NCBI RefSeq assembly: GCF_004323185.1
Contig: NZ_NAPS01000001.1
Coordinates: 2,508,767 to 2,568,578 of the forward strand
Source of the DNA: Westiellopsis prolifica IICB1
GTDB taxonomy: Bacteria > Cyanobacteriota > Cyanobacteriia > Cyanobacteriales > Nostocaceae
Direction of reading: 5' to 3'
Length of the DNA: 59,812 nucleotides
Below are positions 17,826-26,170 of the stretch, one piece after another. The translations under genes and the position numbers were made by a program. A model generated the notes under the pieces. That model did no database searches. It had not been told where the DNA came from and saw nothing but the letters and a program-made list of their open reading frames with translations. Position 1 is the stretch's first letter. Every line of letters starts with the position of its first letter.

Positions 17826-18269
17826 ATGAGTAAGCAATTGGTGCATGTAGCGATCGCTATTCTCTACCAAGAAGACAAATTTCTGATGCAACTGCGCGAT
17901 AATATTCCCAATATTCTCTACCCTGGTTATTGGGGATTATTTGGTGGACATATTGAGCCTGGAGAAACGCCAGATATAGCTGTCAAGCGAGAAGTTTTAG
18001 AGGAAATTGGCTATAATCTACCACCAATGGTGTCTGAGTTTGGCTGCTATGCGGATGATTCTGTGGTGCGTCACGTCTTTCAAGCACCGTTGTTGGTGGA
18101 ATTAAACCAACTTGTTCTCTACGAAGGTTGGGATATGGGTTTAGTCACACCAGAAGACATTCACCAGGGACAATGTTATTCCCAAATTGCAGGGGAAATC
18201 CGGCCTCTTGGACCAGTGCATCAACGAATTTTGTTAGATTTTATGGGAAATAGAATAGTTAGTGGTTAG
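17826..18269 (+). CDS. Nudix hydrolase
   Basis: This 147-aa cytosolic pyrophosphohydrolase has a complete Nudix box: Gly41, Glu47, Arg55-Glu56, Glu59-Glu60 and Gly62 in GGHIEPGETPDIAVKREVLEEIGY. It would cleave nucleoside diphosphates linked to another moiety using Mg2+; the actual substrate cannot be read from the sequence. The start ATG is at 17826, 35 bp after the lipoprotein gene. Its stop codon (18267-18269) touches the region where the next gene begins, so lipoprotein, Nudix and AI-2E permease genes probably form an operon. Confidence 0.9.
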   Translation: MSKQLVHVAIAILYQEDKFLMQLRDNIPNILYPGYWGLFGGHIEPGETPDIAVKREVLEEIGYNLPPMVSEFGCYADDSVVRHVFQAPLLVELNQLVLYEGWDMGLVTPEDIHQGQCYSQIAGEIRPLGPVHQRILLDFMGNRIVSG

Positions 18270-18277
18270 TGGTTAAT

Positions 18278-19378
18278 ATGCAATCTGTAAATCAGCTTCC
18301 CAGATGGTTAACTTTAGCTTTAGCATTTCCTTTGCTCATTTTAAATGGTTGGGTATTGCTTCAGGTAATTAATTATTTTCAACCTTTAGTCAGTATTGTT
18401 GTTGCGGCTATTTTATTGGCTTTTATTTTGGATTATCCGATTCGATTTGTGCAAGAGCGAGGTGTAAAACGTAATCTTGCCATATCGGGGGTACTTCTTT
18501 TGGCTGTACTAATATTGGTAGGTTTAGGTATTACTTTAGTACCACTAATTATACAACAACTCAACGAATTAGCCAATATCTTACCCACATGGATAGATTC
18601 TGGAAGACAACAAATACAAGCTTTGCAAAATTGGGCAACAACAGAACAGTTGCCTTTTAATTTAAGTGGATTAATTCCCCAACTTCTCGATAGAATCTCT
18701 AACCAAATTCAAATTTTTACAGGTAAAATCTTGAGCTTTGCTTTAGATACTATTGGTAGCTTAGTTAATGTTTTATTAACAGTGGTATTGACTTTATATT
18801 TAGTTTTAAATGGCGAACGTCTTTGGGATGGGATATTTTTGTGGTTTCCATCTCATATTGGCTTACAAGTGCGTCAGTCATTACGAGAAGACTTTCAAAA
18901 TTATTTTATTGGACAAGTCACGTTAGCGACTATCTTAGCATCAGGAATTACCCTTGCTTTTTTAGCTTTACGGGTTCCTTTGAGTTTACTTTTTGGATTA
19001 GTAATTGGTTTTTTTGCTTTGTTTCCTTTTGGCACAGGTATAGGTATTACTATCGTAAGTTCTTTAGTAGCATTAAGTAATTTTTGGTTAGGGGTAGAAG
19101 CTTTAACTGTAGCAGTAGCAATTGACCAATTTAACTACAATTTTGTTGCTCCTCGCATTTTGAGTAATTTAACTGGTTTAAACCCAGTTTGGGTAGTCAT
19201 CTCTTTATTAATTGGGGCAAAATTAGGGGGATTATTAGGGCTTTTGGTTGCGATTCCTTTGGCAAGTTTTATCAAAAGTGTTGGTGATACTTGGCGTGAA
19301 GGAAAATTCACTTCTACAAATGACGAGGATACTAAATCTAAATACAGTCCTGAAGTTCAGACAGCTAAAAATCTTTGA
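18278..19378 (+). CDS. AI-2E family transporter (YdiK/TqsA-type permease)
   Basis: This integral membrane protein of 366 aa has about eight helices. Three are near the N-terminus (LTLALAFPLLILNGWVLLQV, SIVVAAILLAFILDYPI, LAISGVLLLAVLILVGLGITL). A soluble loop and the remaining helices follow, including the conserved LLFGLVIGFFALFPFGTGIG and the C-terminal GAKLGGLLGLLVAIPLASFIKS. Family members have been linked to AI-2, ion or small-molecule export; the substrate here is unknown. The ATG at 18278 is preferred over an in-frame GTG at 18269 that overlaps the Nudix stop. Its 3' end overlaps the convergent urtE by 22 bp. Confidence 0.87.
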   Translation: MQSVNQLPRWLTLALAFPLLILNGWVLLQVINYFQPLVSIVVAAILLAFILDYPIRFVQERGVKRNLAISGVLLLAVLILVGLGITLVPLIIQQLNELANILPTWIDSGRQQIQALQNWATTEQLPFNLSGLIPQLLDRISNQIQIFTGKILSFALDTIGSLVNVLLTVVLTLYLVLNGERLWDGIFLWFPSHIGLQVRQSLREDFQNYFIGQVTLATILASGITLAFLALRVPLSLLFGLVIGFFALFPFGTGIGITIVSSLVALSNFWLGVEALTVAVAIDQFNYNFVAPRILSNLTGLNPVWVVISLLIGAKLGGLLGLLVAIPLASFIKSVGDTWREGKFTSTNDEDTKSKYSPEVQTAKNL

Positions 19379-20055
19379 ATTACTTCTTGACTCAGTTCAT
19401 GAGTAGAACCAGAAGCGACAATACCGCCTTTTTGCATAGCGTAATAATAATCGGCTTGACGGACAAAGTGTAGGTGTTGTTCGACTAATAGAACAGAAAT
19501 ACCTGTGGTAGCGACGATACGACGGACTGCTGCTTCAATTTCGAGAATAATTGAAGGTTGAATTCCTTCTGTGGGTTCATCTAGTAAAAGTAATTGGGGT
19601 TGTCCCATTAAAGCACGAGCGATCGCTAATTGTTGTTGTTGTCCACCACTTAAATCTCCACCCATACGGGAAAGCATAGTTTTCAGAACTGGAAATAGCG
19701 TCAAAATTTCTTCGGGAATTTCTTGATTTTTTGTTGGCTTTCTTCTAGCTTCTAAACCTAATAAAAGATTTTCTTTCACTGTTAAACGTGGTATGATTTC
19801 CCGTCCTTGGGGTACATAACCAATACCCATTTTTGCCCTTTGGTCGGGAGATTTGGAATTTATAATTGTCTCAGCCAAGGTAATTGTACCGCTACGGGGT
19901 TTGAGTAAACCCATAATTGTTTTGAGGAGAGTTGTTTTTCCTACACCATTGCGTCCGATGAGACAAACCATTTGTCCATCTGGTACATTCAAATCTACAT
20001 TCCGCAGAATGTGACTTTCGCCGTAGTAAACATCGAGATTAGATATTTGCAACAT
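19357..20055 (-). CDS. urtE: Urea ABC transporter ATP-binding subunit UrtE
   Basis: This 232-aa LivF-type ABC ATPase sits on the cytosolic face. Walker A is GRNGVGKTT, the signature LSGGQQQQLAIARAL and Walker B LLLLDEPTEGIQPSI. The GRNGVGKTTLLKTIMGLLKPRSG and GYVPQGREIIPRLTVKENL segments are typical of UrtE. It works with UrtD on the UrtB/UrtC permease to import urea captured by UrtA, supplying nitrogen via urease. It is the last gene of the minus-strand urt cluster, 116 bp after urtD across a 27-bp tandem repeat. The start ATG is at 20055. It overlaps the end of the AI-2E gene, converging. Confidence 0.93.
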   Translation of the reverse strand: MLQISNLDVYYGESHILRNVDLNVPDGQMVCLIGRNGVGKTTLLKTIMGLLKPRSGTITLAETIINSKSPDQRAKMGIGYVPQGREIIPRLTVKENLLLGLEARRKPTKNQEIPEEILTLFPVLKTMLSRMGGDLSGGQQQQLAIARALMGQPQLLLLDEPTEGIQPSIILEIEAAVRRIVATTGISVLLVEQHLHFVRQADYYYAMQKGGIVASGSTHELSQEVIQRFLAV

Positions 20056-20091
20056 TATTTTTATAAATGACCAATGATTAATTTTTTGTAC

Positions 20092-20170
20092 AGACGCGAT
20101 GAATTGGGTTTTTTGTACAGACGCGATGAATCGGGTTTTTTGTACAGACGCGATGAATCGCGTCTCTACA
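20092..20170. repeat. 27-bp tandem repeat in the urtD-urtE gap
   Basis: Three copies of a 27-base unit (TTTTTTGTACAGACGCGATG plus AATYGGG) lie at about 20092-20118, 20119-20145 and 20146 onward. The last copy ends in the full interspersed palindrome (GACGCGATGAATCGCGTC). The repeat seems to be a tandem amplification of one arm of the GTAGAGACGCGAT palindrome family also seen at 26121, 30033, 33630, 37913 and 41003. Confidence 0.85.
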
Positions 20171-20171
20171 A

Positions 20172-20915
20172 TTAATGACTATTACCCAAATAAACTTCAA
20201 TTACGCGCGGATCGTTTTGCACTTCTTCGATATTACCTTCACACAATACTGAACCTTGATGGAGAACTGTGACTTTTCTGGCTATTTGGCGCACAAATTC
20301 CATGTCGTGTTCAATTACTAAAATTGAATGACTCTGTGCTAATGCTAAAAGTAATTCTCCGACATTATAAGTTTCTTCATCAGTTAAGCCAGCTACAGGT
20401 TCATCAACGAGTAATAAATCAGGAGATTGGGCGACTAGCATCCCGATTTCTAAACGTTGTTTTTCGCCGTGAGAAAGTAAACCGGCTGGGATGTCTGATT
20501 TATTTCTTAAACCTATAGTTTCTAATAATTCTTTGATGCTATTTTTTTCAGGATTACTGGAACGTCCGAATAAAGTAGAGAAAACATTCTTGTTGCGATT
20601 ACTAGTCAGTTCCAGATTTTCACGAGGTGTTAAATTTAGGTAGATGCGAGGAGTTTGGAATTTGCGACCAATTCCTAAACGTGCTATTTGGTGTTCTTTG
20701 AGAAAACGGAGATTTTTACCTTTAAATAATACTCGTCCTTTTGTTGGTTGGACTTTACCTGTGATTACATCGAGAAAAGTTGTTTTTCCAGCACCGTTAG
20801 GACCTATTACTACTCGTAATTCTCCCGCATCCATGGTAAAGTTCAACTGATTTAATGCCTGAAAACCATCAAAAGTAACACTGAGGTTTTCAGTTTCCAA
20901 GATTTTGACGTTCAT
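20172..20915 (-). CDS. urtD: Urea ABC transporter ATP-binding subunit UrtD
   Basis: This 247-aa LivG-type ATPase has Walker A GPNGAGKTTFLD, the signature LSHGEKQRLEIG (the HGEKQ form is typical of UrtD) and Walker B LLLVDEPVAGLTDEET. FQTPRIYLNLTPRENLELT is also family-typical. It pairs with UrtE to power urea uptake. The start ATG at 20915 lies inside the 3' end of urtC (26-bp overlap), indicating translational coupling. Confidence 0.94.
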   Translation of the reverse strand: MNVKILETENLSVTFDGFQALNQLNFTMDAGELRVVIGPNGAGKTTFLDVITGKVQPTKGRVLFKGKNLRFLKEHQIARLGIGRKFQTPRIYLNLTPRENLELTSNRNKNVFSTLFGRSSNPEKNSIKELLETIGLRNKSDIPAGLLSHGEKQRLEIGMLVAQSPDLLLVDEPVAGLTDEETYNVGELLLALAQSHSILVIEHDMEFVRQIARKVTVLHQGSVLCEGNIEEVQNDPRVIEVYLGNSH

Positions 20916-22011
20916 GCTGCACTTCGGGGTCTTGTTCTAAACTGGGATAAGTAGCAATTTGCGAAGGACGTTGTAAAAAAGAAATTTTTTGCTCACGTAA
21001 CCATCCAACTATTCCATCTGGTAGGACTGTTACGACTATTAAAAATAGTGCGCCTTGGAAAAATAGCCAGATTTCAGAAAATTGTTCGCTCAGAAACACA
21101 CGAGCATAATTAACAAGTAAAGTACCTAAAATTGCTCCTACTAATGTGGCGCGTCCCCCCACCGCAACCCAAATTACCATTTCAATTGAGAAAGCAATAT
21201 CCATAGCTCTCGGTGATACAGAACCACTTTGCAGAGTGTAAAATGCTCCGGCGATTCCCGCTATTGCTCCTGAAACAGCAAAAACCAATACTTTGAATTC
21301 TGTAGGATTGTAACCCGAAAAACGTACTCGACTTTCATCATCACGAATTGCGATGAGCAATCTACCGAAACGTCCACTTGTTAACCAGCGACAAAGAGCG
21401 TAGGTAGCAACAAGAAACAATACCGTGAGAATATAGAAAATCAATTGCGTTTTGGAATCGCTAACTGTCGCCCCAAATAAAGTTGTAAAATCTATCAGCC
21501 CATTTGTACCATTAAAAAGTTTTTGTTGACCATTAAAGAAATTGAAAAAAACAATTGTCGCCGCTTGCGTCAAAATCGAAAAATATACACCTTTCAAACG
21601 ATTACGAAACACCAAATATCCTAACAACCCTGCTAAGATTCCCGGAATCACTACCACAGCAACAGTTGCAAAAGGAAACGAATAAAAAGGTTGCCAAAAC
21701 CAAGGTAATTCCGTCACCCCATACAATCCCATAAAATCAGGTAACTCATCTTGGGGAACTTGCAATTTCAGGTACATAGCGATCGCATATCCACCCAAAC
21801 CAAAGAAAATCCCATGTCCCAAACTCAACAATCCGGTATAACCCCAAATTAAATCTATACCTAAAGCCACAATCGCCAGCGATAAAAATCGTCCCAACAA
21901 ACTCAGGCGAAAACTAGACAAAACAACAGGCATAATCAAAATTAGGATGAGTGCGATCGCCGCCACCACCCCCACTTCAATTAAAATTAATCTTCTTCTA
22001 TTTCTTTTCAT
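20890..22011 (-). CDS. urtC: Urea ABC transporter permease subunit UrtC
   Basis: This 373-aa LivM-type inner-membrane permease has about ten helices. It opens LILIEVGVVAAIALILILIMPVV, and the signatures LGIDLIWGYTGLLSLGHGIFFGLGGYAIAMYL and SGAIAGIAGAFYTLQSGSVSP are conserved. It forms the urea channel with UrtB. The start ATG is at 22011. It overlaps urtD, but is separated from its usual upstream neighbour urtB by 1,156 bp carrying a toxin-antitoxin pair and a repeat element. Its transcription may therefore depend on read-through or on a new promoter in 22012-22279. Confidence 0.94.
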   Translation of the reverse strand: MKRNRRRLILIEVGVVAAIALILILIMPVVLSSFRLSLLGRFLSLAIVALGIDLIWGYTGLLSLGHGIFFGLGGYAIAMYLKLQVPQDELPDFMGLYGVTELPWFWQPFYSFPFATVAVVVIPGILAGLLGYLVFRNRLKGVYFSILTQAATIVFFNFFNGQQKLFNGTNGLIDFTTLFGATVSDSKTQLIFYILTVLFLVATYALCRWLTSGRFGRLLIAIRDDESRVRFSGYNPTEFKVLVFAVSGAIAGIAGAFYTLQSGSVSPRAMDIAFSIEMVIWVAVGGRATLVGAILGTLLVNYARVFLSEQFSEIWLFFQGALFLIVVTVLPDGIVGWLREQKISFLQRPSQIATYPSLEQDPEVQHERQNLGN

Positions 22012-22279
22012 AACGAGACTTAGCTCTTAACTTGCACATTTTATAACCGTTATATAGCAAAGCTTTGAGAAATTCATAAAAATGTGCTTGTTTCATAGTT
22101 TGCGGGAGCGTTAATCGCGCCCCTTGAACGCTCATATCTTGCACTAACTTTTAGTAACGCCAAGAAATAAGAGGAGAAATGCAATTTTAATGTTCACGAA
22201 AAAATATCAAACACAAAACAAGATTTCATTCATAAATTCTCACGAAAATTCAATCTCAATTCAAATATTCTCTAAATCA

Positions 22280-22507
22280 CTACTCAATAATTTCATCATA
22301 TTGATTGGTGTCTTCATAAGGTAAACCTTTCATCTCTTCCAACACATCAACCAAAGTTTTTTTATCTAGCCATTGATGACGTTCTTTAGTATAGTCTCCT
22401 TTACCGGGACTAAAATATTGAATAAACCGAATAGTATCGGCAACTCCTAAAGAATTAATTAAGGCATCATAGCCCTGTTTAATAATTTCATGTTGGGTTT
22501 TCATCAT
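22280..22507 (-). CDS. Small protein paired with a PIN toxin, probable antitoxin
   Basis: This 75-aa protein begins MKTQHEIIKQGYDALINSLG, an amphipathic helical N-terminus, and ends in an acidic tail (PYEDTNQYDEIIE). No family was recognised with confidence. Its first codons overlap the end of the PIN gene by 20 bp, so the two are translated together; that pairing and the small acidic nature suggest the antitoxin. The order toxin-then-antitoxin is the reverse of the most common one. Start: ATG at 22507, or the next ATG at 22504. Confidence 0.7.
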   Translation of the reverse strand: MMKTQHEIIKQGYDALINSLGVADTIRFIQYFSPGKGDYTKERHQWLDKKTLVDVLEEMKGLPYEDTNQYDEIIE

Positions 22508-22973
22508 TGCTTTCCTCGACTTGTATTACTTCAGCCAGCCATTTAACTGGATGATTAACTTTAACGTTAATTAATTGAAAGTTTTTTTGAGCTTTTTTGA
22601 AGAGTCTGTCATCTGTAGTGAGAAATACATCAGCCTGACTTCTTTCAGCACTGGCGATGTGGGTGGCATCATAGCTGGAATATCCTAATTGTTGGAGTTC
22701 GGTGGCTCTGTTTTCAATAAAGGCACTATTAATAACTTTAATTTTAGCAATACCAAGTAATTTTTTGACATTTTCTAGTCTTGATAAATCAGGTGTTTGG
22801 TTTAATTCAGCGATTAAAGCACTGCTGTTAATAAGTTTCCAAGTCCCTGATTGACATTGAAAAAGAATTGTCATAACTGCCTGTGTTTCTAAATAAATAC
22901 GGGATTGTGTCTGGTCATCAAACGGACGATTCAAACAACAAGCATCAAGATAGATTTTATATTGTTTGCTCAT
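22488..22973 (-). CDS. PIN-domain ribonuclease toxin (VapC-like)
   Basis: This 161-aa protein has the acidic residues of a PIN nuclease: Asp10 in IYLDACCLNRPF, Glu56 in SALIAELN, Asp102 in SSYDATHIASAE and Asp121 in FLTTDDRLFKKA. PIN toxins cut tRNA, rRNA or mRNA with Mg2+. It is translationally coupled to the 75-aa gene downstream. The pair sits between urtC and urtB, interrupting the operon in the same orientation. The start ATG is at 22973. Confidence 0.88.
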   Translation of the reverse strand: MSKQYKIYLDACCLNRPFDDQTQSRIYLETQAVMTILFQCQSGTWKLINSSALIAELNQTPDLSRLENVKKLLGIAKIKVINSAFIENRATELQQLGYSSYDATHIASAERSQADVFLTTDDRLFKKAQKNFQLINVKVNHPVKWLAEVIQVEESNDENPT

Positions 22974-23020
22974 AGTGTTTAATCGTCTAAATCAGACAGA
23001 AGCTGTTGTTTGGCTAACAA

Positions 23021-23150
23021 TAGATCTCTTGCCCTCATCCCCCAGCCCTTTCTCCCAATTTTGACCAGAAGGGGAGTCAATTTCAAAGTCCCTCTCCCAT
23101 GTTTGTGAGAGGGATTTAGGGAGAGGGTAAAAATTCATGCAAGAGGTCTA
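23021..23150. mobile_element. MITE-like element, family C, copy 1
   Basis: This 130-bp element has ends TAGATCTCTTGCC and CAAGAGGTCTA (inverted). Inside are CCTCATCCCCCAGCCC, a CTCCCAATTTTGACCAGAAG segment, and arms CCCTCTCCC / GAGAGGGATTTAGGGAGAGG. A second, oppositely oriented copy is at 48384-48539. It is non-coding and lies between urtB and the PIN gene. Confidence 0.7.
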
Positions 23151-23167
23151 ATATCTAAATTTTTAAT

Positions 23168-24328
23168 TTAAACATCAACACTACGCCCCTTCTGTGGAAA
23201 AATACCAGCAGGCTTCCACTGTAAAAACAAAATAATCAACGCAAACACCATCACCCTCGCCATACTCGTCGTCGCAAAAAACGTAAAGAAATCGGCTAAA
23301 GGCTGAACAGAACTCAACAACAAAGCCAAAGTCCCAGAACCAATCAAAAAATTCACCGTTCCAATCGCCAACGCTGCCACAATACTACCGATGAGGTTCC
23401 CCACACCACCCACAACCACAACCATAAAAGTATCGATAATATAATTTTGTCCTGTATTTGGCCCCACAGAACCGAGTAAACTAATCGCACATCCAGCCAC
23501 ACCAGCCAATCCCGAACCCAGCGCAAAAGTCATCGCATCAACTTTTTGTGTCGGGATACCCAAACAAGCACTCATACTGCGATTTTGTGTAACAGCGCGA
23601 ATTCTTAATCCCCAATTTGAGCGTTGCAAAAATAGGTAAATCGCCACCACACAAATAATCGTCAAACCAATAATAAATAACCGAGCAAAAGGTAACTGCA
23701 CACCACCCAAAGACATACCCCCTCGTAACCAACTCGGTGCAGTCACATCCACATTTTGAGCGCCAAACCAAGGTTGAGTCACTGCTAATTTATAAGTAGC
23801 ACTTAAAAAATTGCTGACAGCGATTGTCACCCCCAAAGAAAGTAATAAGATCACTGTCACAATCCAATTCCGCACCCGTCCTAAAGTTGTTCGGGAATTC
23901 AAAACCCATAAACCACCAAAGAATAAGATACAAAATAGTGCGATCGCAATTACCAAAACCCAATTCACACTGCGGACAAACTGCTGTAAAATCAAACTCA
24001 CACCCCAAGTTGCCAACAAAGTTTCTAAAGGACGTTTGTAGAGATAACGCACCACACCTCGTTCTAAAACTAATCCCACAATTGCTGTTAATAAAAAAGC
24101 AAAAATCAGAGCAAAAAATATATAACTCTCAAACCAAACTCCACCAAATTGCTTACTAACATTCTGCACAACAAATGTTGTGTATGCTCCCAACATCATC
24201 AACTCGCCATGGGCCATATTAATCACACCCATCAATCCAAAAACAATGGCTAGACCTAACGCTGCAATCAACAATACAGCACCGATACTAATACCATTAA
24301 ATATGGCATCTAAAAATCCTGCTAACAC
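23168..24328 (-). CDS. urtB: Urea ABC transporter permease subunit UrtB
   Basis: This 386-aa LivH-type permease has about ten helices. MLAGFLDAIFNGISIGAVLL and LAIVFGLMGVINMAHGELMMLGAYTTF are the classic UrtB opening. AVTQNRSMSACLGIPTQKVD and GPNTGQNYIIDTFMVVVVGG are also conserved. The start is GTG at 24328, with GGGGGA a few bases before it. It is 352 bp downstream of urtA; that gap holds two MITE-like elements. Confidence 0.94.
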   Translation of the reverse strand: MLAGFLDAIFNGISIGAVLLIAALGLAIVFGLMGVINMAHGELMMLGAYTTFVVQNVSKQFGGVWFESYIFFALIFAFLLTAIVGLVLERGVVRYLYKRPLETLLATWGVSLILQQFVRSVNWVLVIAIALFCILFFGGLWVLNSRTTLGRVRNWIVTVILLLSLGVTIAVSNFLSATYKLAVTQPWFGAQNVDVTAPSWLRGGMSLGGVQLPFARLFIIGLTIICVVAIYLFLQRSNWGLRIRAVTQNRSMSACLGIPTQKVDAMTFALGSGLAGVAGCAISLLGSVGPNTGQNYIIDTFMVVVVGGVGNLIGSIVAALAIGTVNFLIGSGTLALLLSSVQPLADFFTFFATTSMARVMVFALIILFLQWKPAGIFPQKGRSVDV

Positions 24329-24360
24329 AATTCCCCCAAGAAAATCAGTTATCAGTCAAT

Positions 24361-24474
24361 TAGGGTGTGTTAGGCGCATTTTTTAATCTCAATTTTTCAC
24401 GAAAAAACATGATAAAAGCGCCTAACGCACCGACGATCACATCGTGCGTTAGGCTGAAGCCATAACGCACCCTA
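24361..24474. mobile_element. MITE-like element, family D
   Basis: This 114-bp element has inverted ends TAGGGTGTGTTAGG and ATAACGCACCCTA. Internal arms GGCGC / GCGCCTAACGCACCGACG and TCGTGCGTTAGGC pair further. It is non-coding. It lies 4 bp from the family A element that follows, so the two fill the urtA-urtB gap together. Confidence 0.7.
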
Positions 24475-24478
24475 CTGG

Positions 24479-24663
24479 CTACTGGCGTGTCTAGACTAAA
24501 ATGTTGCAATAAATCTCTGATTCTATCTCTGTGTTCTCTCTCTTGAAAAGCTTTGAAGTTCCCTCCGGGACGCTGCGCGAACGGAGGAAACCTCCGCTCA
24601 AACTTTTCGCTGCTTCCTCTGCGGTTTATTAATGCACTATTTTAGCCTTGACACGCTACTACT
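24479..24663. mobile_element. MITE-like element, family A, copy 2
   Basis: The 185-bp element has ends CTACTGGCGTGTCTAGACTA and TTTTAGCCTTGACACGCTAC, inverted and matching the copy at 5034-5144. Its centre differs from copy 1: it holds another palindrome, CCTCCGGGACGCTGCGCGAAC followed by GGAGG, and remnants of the CTCTGTGTTCTCTCTC / CCTCTGCGGTTT repeat that also entered mutS. Confidence 0.75.
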
Positions 24664-24680
24664 AAGGAAAAATTCATCGG

Positions 24681-26000
24681 CTAAACTTTGTATTTACCAC
24701 CTTTATTTGGGTCTGACCAATCACAAGCAAATCCCTTGGTTTCTTTGACAAATTGATTCCAAGGAATTGGTTCAACTGGTGCGGGGGTCGCATAGACAAT
24801 TTTAAATAAACCATCATCTCTGACTTCACCAATCCGCACAATTTTAGATATATGATGGTTGGGTTCCATTGTGACTTTTCCTTCGGGTGCATTCAGGGTT
24901 TGACCATAGGCTGCGGTGCGGACTTTGGCAATGTCGGTAGAATTGGCTTTTTCTACTGCTTGTTTCCACAAATAAACACCGATATATGCTGCTTCCATCG
25001 GATCATTGGTGACGCGATCGCTACCGTATTCTTTTTTGAATGCTTCGACAAATTTTTTGTTTTCGGGAGTATCAACTGTCATAAAATAATTCCAAGCGGC
25101 GTAGTGTCCTTTGAGATAATCAACACCGATGGCTTTGACTTCTTCTTCAGCAATACTTACGGACATGGTGGGATATTTATCTGGTGTTAAACCCGCACCT
25201 TGCAATTGTTTGAAGAAGGCGACGTTGCTATCACCATTTAGGGTATTGAAAATTACGCCTCCGTTGGGCAAAGTTTGTTTAATTTTGGTGATAATCGGTG
25301 TTACTTCTGTGTTACCGAGTGGTAGGTAATCTTCACCGACTGTTTTCCCGTTTTTTGCTTGTAATTGCGCTTTAATAATTGTGTTTGCTGTCCGGGGAAA
25401 AACGTAGTCGGAACCTACTAGAAAGAATTCTTTGCCTTTATTTTTGAGTAGCCAATCTACAGCAGGTTCAATTTGTTGATTGGGAGCAGCGCCAGTGTAG
25501 AAAATGCTATTAGAACATTCTTGACCTTCATACTGCACCGGATACCAAAGCATATGGTTTTTGCTTTCAAATACGGGCTTAACATTCTTACGGCTAGCAG
25601 AAGTCCAGCAACCAAAAACTACAGCAACTTTATCTTGATCAATTAGTTTAGTGGCTTTTTCTCTAAATGTATCCCAGTTAGAAGCACCATCTTCAACAAT
25701 AGGTTCAATTTGCTTACCTAAAACACCGCCAGCAGCGTTTATCTCTTTTATTGCTAATTTTTCAGCATCAACAACGCTTTTTTCGCTAATAGACATTGTG
25801 CCGCTCAGAGAATGCAAAATTCCTACTTTAATCGTGTTTCCATTATTCGCGGCGCTGACAGGAGAAGCTGCATCAGATGCGGCTGGGGTTGAATTTTCTG
25901 TGGTATTTGTAGATGAATTGTTAGCACAAGCCTTTAAGAAAAAAGTTCCTCCAAAAGATGCGGAACCATAGACCAAAAATTTACGCCGATTAATTTTCAT
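24681..26000 (-). CDS. urtA: Urea ABC transporter substrate-binding lipoprotein UrtA
   Basis: This 439-aa periplasmic urea-binding protein has an N-terminus with a twin-arginine-like motif (NRRKFLV) and a lipobox ending at Cys25 (FLKAC), followed by a Ser/Thr/Ala-rich spacer. The mature part is a periplasmic-binding fold of the amide/urea class: [44 protein letters not shown] and YNFM-type segments are family hallmarks. It heads the urt cluster. The start ATG is at 26000. An NtcA-type promoter lies 45-90 bp upstream, consistent with induction under nitrogen limitation. Confidence 0.95.
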   Translation of the reverse strand: MKINRRKFLVYGSASFGGTFFLKACANNSSTNTTENSTPAASDAASPVSAANNGNTIKVGILHSLSGTMSISEKSVVDAEKLAIKEINAAGGVLGKQIEPIVEDGASNWDTFREKATKLIDQDKVAVVFGCWTSASRKNVKPVFESKNHMLWYPVQYEGQECSNSIFYTGAAPNQQIEPAVDWLLKNKGKEFFLVGSDYVFPRTANTIIKAQLQAKNGKTVGEDYLPLGNTEVTPIITKIKQTLPNGGVIFNTLNGDSNVAFFKQLQGAGLTPDKYPTMSVSIAEEEVKAIGVDYLKGHYAAWNYFMTVDTPENKKFVEAFKKEYGSDRVTNDPMEAAYIGVYLWKQAVEKANSTDIAKVRTAAYGQTLNAPEGKVTMEPNHHISKIVRIGEVRDDGLFKIVYATPAPVEPIPWNQFVKETKGFACDWSDPNKGGKYKV

Positions 26001-26044
26001 ATCTAAACTGTTTTCAAATGAATTCGCTCAAAAGTTTTGCAAGC

Positions 26045-26087
26045 ATGTTAGTGTTACATTTAACTCGGAAACAGTCTATTTTGATAC
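26045..26087 (-). promoter_or_regulatory. NtcA-activated (class II-like) promoter of urtA
   Basis: On the minus strand, GTATCAAAATAGAC (26087-26074) matches the NtcA consensus GTA-N8-TAC at five of six fixed bases (GAC instead of TAC). It is followed after 23 bases by TAACAT (26050-26045), matching the -10 form TAN3T. This spacing is the one expected for NtcA-activated promoters. The predicted start of transcription is about 26038, giving a leader of about 38 bases. Confidence 0.65.
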
Positions 26088-26120
26088 TGTTTGTTATCAA
26101 AGATTAATAATAAGTCATTG

Positions 26121-26148
26121 GTACAGACGCGATAAATCGCGTCTGTAC
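26121..26148. repeat. Interspersed palindrome GTACAGACGCGAT
   Basis: This is a near-perfect 28-bp palindrome with arms GTACAGACGCGAT and ATCGCGTCTGTAC. It belongs to the same family as the copies at 20146-20170, 30033-30083, 33630-33656, 37913-37942 and, within a gene, 41003-41030. Confidence 0.85.
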
Positions 26149-26170
26149 GATAGTCATTTGTCTTTAGTAT

